A stretch of DNA of 5,806 bases from Flavobacteriales bacterium (GTDB lineage Bacteria; Bacteroidota; Bacteroidia; Flavobacteriales_D; Crocinitomicaceae): assembly GCA_947476515.1 (NCBI GenBank), contig CANJQZ010000134.1:1-5806 (forward strand), in the 5' to 3' direction. Shown piece by piece: positions 1 through 5,293 of the stretch. Positions within the stretch are counted from its first letter, which is position 1. Each line of letters starts with the position of its first letter. The notes under the pieces are model-generated. The model was given only the letters and a program-made list of their open reading frames with translations. It did no database searches and had not been told where the DNA came from. Position numbers and translations under genes: made by a program.

Positions 1-383
1 GGTGCCTTACAGTTGTCCAAATAGGTTTCGGTTAATCCACAGGCATCAAACTCCGAAATATTTTTTGGATAGCGCGCAGAGGTTTGGTGCGCTTTACCCT
101 CCATACCTTTTACCAAAAGATTAATCGTATAATCATTTGTGCTTAAAATGTTTTGCAAAGTATGGCGATCAGCAAGGTCTGGACGAATCATAAAACCCAG
201 CAGCGGAGGATTTGATCCAACATGAATAAGAGAATTGAAAATTGCAAGATTGCTCAGACCTTCTTTATCTCTTGTGCCAATAAGACACACATTCTTTATT
301 CCTGACAAGGAGTTAAAAAATAGTGCATTATATCGTTTCTCGAAATTTACAAAATCTGACTTATCAAAGGAACTAAATACCAT
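1..383 (-). CDS. Flavin reductase-like FMN-binding protein, N-terminal part (3' end outside window)
   Basis: The visible 127 residues are the first part of a flavin reductase-like, FMN-binding split-barrel protein (flavoredoxin/DIM6-NTAB type). These proteins bind FMN and either reduce flavin with NAD(P)H or act as flavoproteins of unknown partner. The evidence is the run GLSNLAIFNSL (about residues 42-52), then SNPPLLGFMIRP (57-68) and RHTLQNIL (73-80), which are characteristic of the FMN-binding core; KAHQTSARYP (97-106) is also typical. Family members are usually near 200 residues, so roughly one third is missing beyond the left edge. The start is the ATG at 381-383. An in-frame TGA lies only five codons upstream (399-401), so no longer start is possible, and AGGA about six bases before the ATG is a plausible ribosome binding site. 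It lies 36 nt downstream of the helicase gene on the same strand and may be co-transcribed with it. The family call is fairly sure; the substrate is unknown. Confidence 0.82.
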   Translation of the reverse strand, partial: MVFSSFDKSDFVNFEKRYNALFFNSLSGIKNVCLIGTRDKEGLSNLAIFNSLIHVGSNPPLLGFMIRPDLADRHTLQNILSTNDYTINLLVKGMEGKAHQTSARYPKNISEFDACGLTETYLDNCKA

Positions 384-406
384 AAATCCTAAACAAAATC
401 AAACAC

Positions 407-431
407 AAAAAGTTTTAGCTTAAGACTTTTT
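407..431 (-). terminator. Weak A/T-rich hairpin over the helicase stop codon
   Basis: AAAAAGT (407-413) pairs with ACTTTTT (425-431). Three more inner A/T pairs close a three-base loop, with one C-A mismatch on the minus strand (a G-U pair if read on the plus strand). The helicase stop codon (420-422) lies inside it, and a T-rich stretch follows on the minus strand. It could act as a weak intrinsic terminator or a 3'-end stabiliser between the helicase and the flavin reductase gene. The stem has very few G/C pairs, so strong termination is doubtful, and in DNA this A-rich the pairing may be chance. Confidence 0.25.
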
Positions 432-1538
432 TACGATGAGGTCTTTTTTGGTAAGTCGTTGAATTAACTTAATGTAAGCTCTTTCTGATTGATCACAAAA
501 AGACACTGCAACTCCTTTAACTCCTGCTCGTCCTGTTCTTCCAATGCGATGCACATATGTTTCAGGAATATTAGGAACCTCATAATTCAATACCATTTCC
601 AAATCATCGATATCGATACCGCGTGCAGCAATGTCTGTTGCAACCAATACTTGAATCGAATGATCTTTAAAGTCTCTCAGTGCATTCTGTCTTGCATTTT
701 GAGATTTATTTCCATGTATTGCAGCGGCTTTCACCTGTACTTTTTGAAGTAATTTCACCACTTTATCAGCGCCATGTTTCGTTCTGGTGAATACCAAAAC
801 CCTTGCATTTGGCTGATCTTTCACCATTTTAATCAAGAGACTTTTCTTCTCATCTGCCTCAATGTAATAAAGATGCTGTTCTACCAAGTCTGAGGTAGAT
901 GCAATTGGAGTAACCTCTACCATTTTAGGATCCGTTAAGATCGTATTCGCTAGACCAATAATTTCTTTCGGCATGGTGGCAGAGAAAAATAAATTTTGTC
1001 TTTTCTGTGGAAGTAATTTGATGATTTTTTTGATATCATGAATAAAACCCATGTCCAACATTCTGTCTGCTTCGTCTAAAACAAAGATTTCAAGATCGCT
1101 CAATTTCACAAATCCTTGTTGAATAAGGTCTAATAAGCGTCCGGGTGTAGCAATAAGAATATCTACATGAGATTTTAATTGATTGACTTGATTGTGTTGT
1201 GATACACCACCAAAAATTACGGCATGACGGATGTTTAGTCCTTGACCGTATAATTTAATACTTTCTCCAATTTGTATAGCTAATTCTCTCGTTGGCGTAA
1301 CAATCAAGGAACGAATTTTTCCGTGTTTTTTTCTTTCAGGACTTTCGTACAATAATTGTAAAATAGGAATCGAAAAAGCAGCTGTTTTACCTGTTCCTGT
1401 TTGCGCACAACCAATTAAGTCGCTGCGATTTAAGACAATAGGTATAGATTTTTCTTGGATAGGAGTTGCTTGCGTGTAACCTTGTTTTTCGATTGCGGTT
1501 AAAATCGTGGGAATGACCCCAAGTTGTTCAAAATTCAT
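420..1538 (-). CDS. rhlE: DEAD-box ATP-dependent RNA helicase, RhlE type
   Basis: This is a complete 372-residue cytoplasmic DEAD-box RNA helicase that would use ATP to unwind short RNA duplexes, typically in ribosome assembly, mRNA turnover or cold adaptation. All core motifs are present in order: Q motif GYTQATPIQ (20-28), Walker A AQTGTGKT (45-52), PTRELA (82-87), GG (110-111), TPGR (131-134), DEAD (155-158), SAT (186-188), VLVFTRTK (247-254), ATDIAARGIDI (300-310) and HRIGRTGRAG (330-339). The stretch VLDEADRMLDMGFIHDI is very close to E. coli RhlE and sets the subfamily. The protein ends about 33 residues after motif VI, with only a short lysine-containing tail, so it lacks the long basic or RGG-rich C-terminus seen in many relatives; RNA targeting by a tail is unlikely. 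The ATG at 1536-1538 puts the Q motif at its usual distance from the N-terminus. No Shine-Dalgarno sequence precedes it. A flavin reductase gene follows 36 nt downstream. Confidence 0.93.
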   Translation of the reverse strand: MNFEQLGVIPTILTAIEKQGYTQATPIQEKSIPIVLNRSDLIGCAQTGTGKTAAFSIPILQLLYESPERKKHGKIRSLIVTPTRELAIQIGESIKLYGQGLNIRHAVIFGGVSQHNQVNQLKSHVDILIATPGRLLDLIQQGFVKLSDLEIFVLDEADRMLDMGFIHDIKKIIKLLPQKRQNLFFSATMPKEIIGLANTILTDPKMVEVTPIASTSDLVEQHLYYIEADEKKSLLIKMVKDQPNARVLVFTRTKHGADKVVKLLQKVQVKAAAIHGNKSQNARQNALRDFKDHSIQVLVATDIAARGIDIDDLEMVLNYEVPNIPETYVHRIGRTGRAGVKGVAVSFCDQSERAYIKLIQRLTKKDLIVKKS

Positions 1539-1540
1539 TC

Positions 1541-1565
1541 GAATTGTTTAAGTGATCTACAATTC
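1541..1565 (-). promoter_or_regulatory. Hairpin in the helicase mRNA leader, next to the start codon
   Basis: On the minus strand, GAATTGT (1559-1565) and ACAATTC (1541-1547) form a perfect seven-base inverted repeat around an 11-base loop. The stem ends two bases before the helicase ATG (1536-1538). In the mRNA it would sit where the 30S subunit loads, and there is no Shine-Dalgarno sequence to compete with it. It could tune translation by temperature or by the helicase's own level. The repeat is seen directly; the function is inferred, and the stem has only two G-C pairs. Confidence 0.35.
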
Positions 1566-1605
1566 CTGGGACAACTTTTTAATCGAAAGAACTGTATTTA
1601 AAGTG

Positions 1606-1613
1606 CGAAAGTA
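1606..1613 (-). promoter_or_regulatory. Candidate -7 element of the helicase promoter
   Basis: Read on the minus strand this is TACTTTCG, a one-base variant of the Bacteroidota -7 box TAnnTTTG. The box before the cysteine desulfurase carries the same TTCG variant. The -33 region is poor: at a spacing of 20 there is ATG (1634-1636) instead of TTG. Transcription would start near 1600 and give a leader of about 60 nt containing the start-proximal hairpin. The other two boxes proposed here imply much shorter leaders. Confidence 0.4.
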
Positions 1614-1683
1614 CAACATTATTCAACCAATCCCATGAAATAGCTTAAAACTCTTTGAAAGTATCTCTCGATTTCATCGTGTC

Positions 1684-1739
1684 TCTCGACTCCGCTCGAT
1701 CCACTTACAGCTCATCGAGCGTAGTTGAGATGAGCCTGT
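1684..1739. repeat. REP-like imperfect palindrome with two alternative folds
   Basis: The arm at 1684-1700 pairs with 1714-1730: 15 Watson-Crick pairs, one G-T pair and one mismatch over 17 positions, around a 13-base loop. The right arm can instead pair with sequence further right: ACAGCTCATC (1707-1716) with 1729-1739, with one bulged C. The two stems use the same bases, so only one can form at a time. The first eight bases of a related unit, TCTCTCGA, occur at 1664-1671 and again at 1682-1689, which suggests decayed tandem copies. It is more G/C-rich than its surroundings. From memory, palindromes with the core CTCGACT-x-CGCTCGA are dispersed between genes in many flavobacteria and relatives; I could not check copy number. 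Its place in a divergent region is unusual for a terminator, so a dispersed repeat is the better reading. Confidence 0.6.
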
Positions 1740-1775
1740 GATGCAAGTCAAAAGAAAATATTAAGATTCCCATCT

Positions 1776-1793
1776 GTGTAACTTACCTTACAC
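1776..1793. promoter_or_regulatory. Dyad GTGTAA-N6-TTACAC, candidate Crp/Fnr-type operator
   Basis: GTGTAA (1776-1781) and TTACAC (1788-1793) are perfect inverted repeats separated by six bases. The TGTAA-N6-TTACA geometry equals that of Crp/Fnr-family sites (CRP uses TGTGA-N6-TCACA; NtcA uses GTA-N8-TAC, which this also fits). Its centre is about 28 bases before the CACCTTTG box at 1813-1820. With transcription starting near 1825 the site would lie near -41, the class II activator position. The sequence is observed; the binding protein is unknown and none is encoded in the window. Confidence 0.4.
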
Positions 1794-1812
1794 TTAATCC
1801 TCAAATTATAGT

Positions 1813-1820
1813 CACCTTTG
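1813..1820 (+). promoter_or_regulatory. Candidate -7 element for the TauE/SafE permease gene
   Basis: CACCTTTG differs at one base from the Bacteroidota -7 consensus TAnnTTTG. It ends 15 bases before the ATG at 1836, close to the 18 and 15 bases in front of the next two genes. No good TTG -33 box lies at a normal spacing (only TTA at 1788-1790, 22 bases away), which would fit a promoter that depends on an activator. The box overlaps the TTG codon at 1818, which argues against that codon as the start. Confidence 0.35.
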
Positions 1821-1835
1821 TTGAAAATACTATCA

Positions 1836-2651
1836 ATGGCATTTGTATTAGGAATCATTGCTGCGCTTTTTATTGGTTTAACGCTAGGTTTGATTGGTAG
1901 TGGAGGCTCTATTTTGACCTTACCAATATTGGTATATATATTTCATGTTCCAACAGAATTGGCCATTCTATATTCCTTATTTATTGTTGGAGTGAGTTCT
2001 GCAGTAGGCGCTGGAAAAGCTGCTTATCATAGAAATATTGATTATCGTGCCGCTTTTCTTTTTGGGATACCTTCCATCATTAGTATTTATTTAACCAGAA
2101 ATTATATCATGCCGCTCTTGCCCGATGAATTGTTTTCATTGGATGGATTTTCGTTTTCAAAAGATATTTATCTCTTGGTCTTATTTTCTATCGTCATGTT
2201 TATTGCGGCCTATAAGATGATCAAAAGTGATTATCCTAAGGAGATTACGATATCTAAAAATTCGAATAGCTTTTCTTTTGTAGTTAAATTAATTCTTCAA
2301 GGGCTTCTTGTTGGTTTGTTGGCTGGATTGATCGGCGCGGGTGGAGGATTTGTTATCATTCCTGTTTTGATTAATCTCATGCGTTTACCCATACAAAAAG
2401 CAGTGGGTACCTCCTTGTTGATTATCGCATTGAATTCTTCCGTTGGATTTTTAGGTACTTTTCAACAACATGATCAAATAGACTGGAGACTTTTACTTTA
2501 TGTTTCAGCTGCTTCAGTTGTTGGTATTTTTATTGGACTTCTTTTGGGTACTAAAATCAAAGGCTCTAAACTGAAAAAGTATTTTGGTTATTTCGTATTA
2601 TTGATGGCAATTTATATTGTTTTAGCTGCCTTTTTGATAAAACCCCACTAA
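1836..2651 (+). CDS. TauE/SafE family (DUF81) sulfur-oxyanion permease
   Basis: This 271-residue integral inner-membrane protein belongs to the TauE/SafE family, whose members move sulfite, sulfoacetate and related anions across the cytoplasmic membrane. Eight or so hydrophobic segments are visible, in two related halves. Each half carries the family's glycine-rich signature: GLIGSGGSILTLPILV (18-33) and GLIGAGGGFVIIPVLI (164-179). A more polar stretch around residues 128-146 links the halves. Length is normal for the family. The frame stays open back to a TTG at 1818, which would add six residues. I prefer the ATG at 1836, because the TTG lies inside a promoter-like box and because MAFVLGIIAALFIG gives a normal N-terminus. 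A persulfide dioxygenase gene follows after 31 nt. TauE-type permeases next to such enzymes occur in the staphylococcal cst operon and in bigR-type operons, so export of sulfite or thiosulfate formed there is the likely role. The substrate is not proven. Confidence 0.88.
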   Translation: MAFVLGIIAALFIGLTLGLIGSGGSILTLPILVYIFHVPTELAILYSLFIVGVSSAVGAGKAAYHRNIDYRAAFLFGIPSIISIYLTRNYIMPLLPDELFSLDGFSFSKDIYLLVLFSIVMFIAAYKMIKSDYPKEITISKNSNSFSFVVKLILQGLLVGLLAGLIGAGGGFVIIPVLINLMRLPIQKAVGTSLLIIALNSSVGFLGTFQQHDQIDWRLLLYVSAASVVGIFIGLLLGTKIKGSKLKKYFGYFVLLMAIYIVLAAFLIKPH

Positions 2652-2664
2652 TTTTTTAACTTTG
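2634..2664 (+). promoter_or_regulatory. Promoter of the persulfide dioxygenase gene
   Basis: TTG (2634-2636, within TTTTTG), a 20-base spacer and TAACTTTG (2657-2664) match the Bacteroidota promoter form TTG-N17-23-TAnnTTTG exactly. The -33 part lies inside the last codons of the permease gene. Transcription would begin about 2669-2672, giving a leader of only 11-14 nt before the ATG at 2683. The dioxygenase could therefore be made independently of the permease as well as by read-through. Confidence 0.6.
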
Positions 2665-2682
2665 TAATATAAAACTCAGATC

Positions 2683-4092
2683 ATGAAAATCGAACAAATT
2701 TATACAGGATGTTTAGCTCAAGGTGCTTACTATTTAGTTTCCGATAATGAAGCGGTTATTATTGATCCATTAAGAGAAATTGAACCTTATTTAGAGCGCG
2801 CAAAAAGAGACGGAGTTCAAATAAAATATATTTTAGAAACTCATTTTCATGCTGATTTTGTGAGTGGACATATTGATTTAGCTAAAGCAACCGGAGCAAC
2901 AATTGTTTATGGTCCAAATGCAACAGCTAGTTTTGATTTCCATAGTGCAAAAGACGGTGAATTCTTGCACTTTGGAGCTTTAAAAATTGAAGTGCTGCAT
3001 ACTCCTGGTCATACCATGGAAAGTACTTGTTTCTTGTTGTACAACAAAGAAGGAAATCCTGAAGCATTATTTTCTGGTGACACTTTGTTTATAGGTGATG
3101 TTGGTCGACCAGACCTTGCTCAAAAAGCAGCATCCATGACGCAGGAAGAATTGGCAGGATTGCTTTATGATTCTTTGCGGTCTAAAATAATGACACTTCC
3201 TGATGCTGTAACGGTCTATCCTGCGCATGGAGCGGGTAGTGCCTGTGGTAAAAATATGTCCAAAGAAACTGTAAGTACTATCGGTGAACAAAAAGCAATG
3301 AATTATGCTTTGCGTGCAGATATGGATAAAGTTGAATTTGTTAATGAAGTAATCGATGGTTTATTACCTCCTCCTGGATATTTCGGAATGAATGTCGCTA
3401 TGAATAAACAAGGATATGAATCCATTACTGAGGTAATGAAAAGAGGTCTAACTCCTTTATCTGTTAGAGAATTTGAAGTTTTAGCAAATGAAGAAGATGT
3501 TTTAATGCTCGATACGCGTCCATCAGGAGTTTTCACCGCTGGATTTATTCCGAATAGCATTTCAATCGGCTTAGATGGACAATTTGCACCTTGGGTAGGA
3601 GCCTTAATAACCAACATTGAACAAAAAATAATATTAATTACCGAGGAAGGACAAGAAGAAGAATCTGTTAAACGACTTTCAAGAGTTGGTTATGATAAAA
3701 CTATTGGTTTTTTGAAAGGTGGTTTTAATGCCTGGCTTGCAGAAAATAAGGAAGTAGATACTATTTCTCGTATTACAGCTGAAACATTAGAAAAAACAAT
3801 CGATGCGAAAACTTTGGTAATTGATGTTAGAAAACCTGGTGAATTTGAAGCGGAACATATGGAGGGAGCGAAAAGTATTCCGTTGGATTTTATAAATGAA
3901 CTCATGGGAGAATTTCCTAAAAATGATCCTTTCGTTCTACATTGTGCAGGAGGATATAGAAGTGTAATCGCTGCATCCATTTTAAAATCAAGAGGGTATA
4001 ATTCGATCATTGATGTAATAGGTGGTTTTTCAGCAATTGCTAAAACTTCTATTGCAACTACCAAGTTTACTTGCTCAAGCAATGCTAAATAA
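2683..4092 (+). CDS. CstB-like persulfide dioxygenase-sulfurtransferase (MBL, pseudo-rhodanese, rhodanese)
   Basis: The 469 residues form three domains. Residues 1-250 are a metallo-beta-lactamase-fold persulfide dioxygenase: the iron site is THFHADFVSGH (53-63; H54, H56, D58), with H110 in HTPGHT, D133 in FSGDTLF and H182 in PAHG; GRPDL (141-145) is typical of ETHE1-like dioxygenases. C188 in GSACGK lies just after the PAHG metal ligand, where CstB of Staphylococcus aureus has its extra active-site Cys. Residues about 258-353 are a rhodanese fold whose active loop reads ITEEGQEEES, without Cys, so it is a pseudo-rhodanese. Residues about 363-455 are a second rhodanese with catalytic C421 in CAGGYR. 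This order and these cysteines match CstB, which converts low-molecular-weight persulfides to thiosulfate in the cytosol. Length is similar (CstB is about 444). No signal peptide is present. The gene follows the TauE/SafE permease by 31 nt and has its own promoter-like box. No CstR, CsoR-like or BigR repressor gene is visible. C464 in the short tail is an extra cysteine of unknown role. Confidence 0.9.
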   Translation: MKIEQIYTGCLAQGAYYLVSDNEAVIIDPLREIEPYLERAKRDGVQIKYILETHFHADFVSGHIDLAKATGATIVYGPNATASFDFHSAKDGEFLHFGALKIEVLHTPGHTMESTCFLLYNKEGNPEALFSGDTLFIGDVGRPDLAQKAASMTQEELAGLLYDSLRSKIMTLPDAVTVYPAHGAGSACGKNMSKETVSTIGEQKAMNYALRADMDKVEFVNEVIDGLLPPPGYFGMNVAMNKQGYESITEVMKRGLTPLSVREFEVLANEEDVLMLDTRPSGVFTAGFIPNSISIGLDGQFAPWVGALITNIEQKIILITEEGQEEESVKRLSRVGYDKTIGFLKGGFNAWLAENKEVDTISRITAETLEKTIDAKTLVIDVRKPGEFEAEHMEGAKSIPLDFINELMGEFPKNDPFVLHCAGGYRSVIAASILKSRGYNSIIDVIGGFSAIAKTSIATTKFTCSSNAK

Positions 4093-4105
4093 GACTTTGG
4101 TGTAA

Positions 4106-4137
4106 TTGGATTTCTTTACTTCAAATTTGTATCTTCG
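4106..4137 (+). promoter_or_regulatory. Promoter of the cysteine desulfurase gene
   Basis: TTG (4106-4108), a 21-base spacer and TATCTTCG (4130-4137) fit the Bacteroidota promoter pattern with one change (TTCG for TTTG). The box ends 15 bases before the ATG at 4153, so the leader would be about 10 nt, nearly leaderless. It fills most of the 60-nt gap after the dioxygenase stop codon, and no terminator is visible in that gap. Read-through from the upstream gene is therefore possible too. Confidence 0.5.
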
Positions 4138-4152
4138 CAAAAAGAATTTTTT

Positions 4153-5292
4153 ATGCGCGTTTATTTAGATAATGCTGCCACTACTCCTGTCGCACCTGAA
4201 GTTATAGAAGCAATGGTTTCCACCTTGAAAGATAATTTTGGAAATCCTTCATCAACTCATTATTATGGTCGTCAAGCCAAAGCAGTTTTAGAAACCGCAA
4301 GAAGATCAATTGCAAAACACATCAATTGTCAATCATCAGAGCTAATTTTTACCTCCGGAGGTACAGAAGCTGATAATATGGCAATACAAGCTGCAGTGGA
4401 GGATTTAGGAGTTAAGAGAATTATCACAACTGCTATCGAACATCATGCGGTGGGTCATACGATTGAAGCAATTGGTCATAAAAATTCAATTGAAATAATC
4501 AATTTAACATTAGATAAAAAAGGCAATATCAATTTAGACGAATTGCGTACCCTTTTAACCAAGGACATCAAAACATTGGTCACCTTAATGCATGCCAATA
4601 ATGAGATTTCTACCCTAACTCCATTAAAGGAAGTTAGTTTATTGTGTCGCGAATTTGGTGCCTATTTTCATTCAGATACTGTTCAGACCATGGGACATTA
4701 TCCATTTGATTTGGCGGCATTAGATATTGATTTTATTACTTGTGCAGCGCATAAATTTCATGGTCCAAAAGGAACAGGATTTTTATATGTAAATAAAAAC
4801 ACTAAAATCGCACCTTTTATACATGGTGGATCACAAGAAAGAGGCATGCGAGGAGGAACTGAAAATCTAGCCGGAATCGTTGGCTTGGTGACAGCCTTAG
4901 ATTTAGCGAATCTAGACATCGAAGCGCATCAAAAACATGTCCAGGGGATAAAAACCCACATGATTAATGAACTAAGAGAAATTTTTCCTGACATTTCCTT
5001 TCATGGTGAAATTGAAGAAGACAAATCATTGTATACTGTTTTAAATGTTTGTTTTCCAAAAACAGATAAATCTGCTATGTTACTTTTCACGCTTGATTTG
5101 AAGGGAGTTGCAGTAAGTGGGGGAAGTGCTTGTACATCCGGAGCAGCCAAAGGCTCACATGTTCTGGAAGGGATTGATGCAGATATGACTAAGCCTAATG
5201 TTCGCTTTTCATTTTCTCGTTATACAACGCTTCAAGAGGTTGATTTTGCAATAGAACAAATAAAAGTCATCTACGATCGCATTTTAGTTTAA
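4153..5292 (+). CDS. Cysteine desulfurase, IscS/NifS type
   Basis: This 379-residue PLP enzyme (class V aminotransferase fold) removes sulfur from L-cysteine to give alanine and an enzyme-bound persulfide used for Fe-S clusters, tRNA thiolation and other sulfur transfers in the cytosol. The N-terminus YLDNAATTP (4-12) is characteristic. PLP contacts are SGGTEADN (68-75), H97, NNE (149-151), and D175 and Q178 in HSDTVQT. The Schiff-base lysine is K201 in AAHKFHGPKG. The catalytic Cys is C327 in GGSACTSG, on the long mobile loop of group I (IscS/NifS) enzymes rather than the SufS type. The substrate-site segment GGSQERGMRGGTEN (225-238) has Ser where many relatives read GGGQERG. Length is normal. 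The ATG at 4153 leaves only three residues before the conserved YLDNAATTP. No iscU, iscR, sufB or nifU gene is adjacent, so I cannot say whether it is the housekeeping IscS or a dedicated partner of the upstream sulfur genes. A glycosyltransferase gene starts one base after its stop. Confidence 0.93.
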   Translation: MRVYLDNAATTPVAPEVIEAMVSTLKDNFGNPSSTHYYGRQAKAVLETARRSIAKHINCQSSELIFTSGGTEADNMAIQAAVEDLGVKRIITTAIEHHAVGHTIEAIGHKNSIEIINLTLDKKGNINLDELRTLLTKDIKTLVTLMHANNEISTLTPLKEVSLLCREFGAYFHSDTVQTMGHYPFDLAALDIDFITCAAHKFHGPKGTGFLYVNKNTKIAPFIHGGSQERGMRGGTENLAGIVGLVTALDLANLDIEAHQKHVQGIKTHMINELREIFPDISFHGEIEEDKSLYTVLNVCFPKTDKSAMLLFTLDLKGVAVSGGSACTSGAAKGSHVLEGIDADMTKPNVRFSFSRYTTLQEVDFAIEQIKVIYDRILV

Positions 5293-5293
5293 G

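Noticed and set aside
235..423. A 62-codon plus-strand open frame
   Set aside because: It lies antisense over the flavin reductase gene, whose translated product is clearly recognisable. It has no recognisable features.
489..752. An 87-codon plus-strand open frame rich in Cys and Ser
   Set aside because: It is antisense to motifs IV-VI of the helicase and its composition is that of a shadow frame.
1684..1730. The palindrome as an intrinsic terminator
   Set aside because: It lies between two divergent genes, so no transcript from this window ends there, and no T-tract follows either arm.
3067..4082. Three minus-strand open frames of 74, 104 and 130 codons
   Set aside because: All lie antisense within the three-domain dioxygenase gene, whose motifs are intact throughout. 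No promoter or family signature supports them.
2683..4092. The metallo-beta-lactamase domain as an antibiotic-hydrolysing beta-lactamase or a glyoxalase II
   Set aside because: The GRPDL motif, the Cys after the PAHG metal ligand and the two rhodanese domains point to a persulfide dioxygenase. No signal peptide is present.
4102..4119. GTAA-N10-TTAC dyad before the cysteine desulfurase, considered as a second copy of the operator at 1776
   Set aside because: The spacing is ten rather than six bases and it overlaps the -33 box, so the geometry does not match the upstream site.
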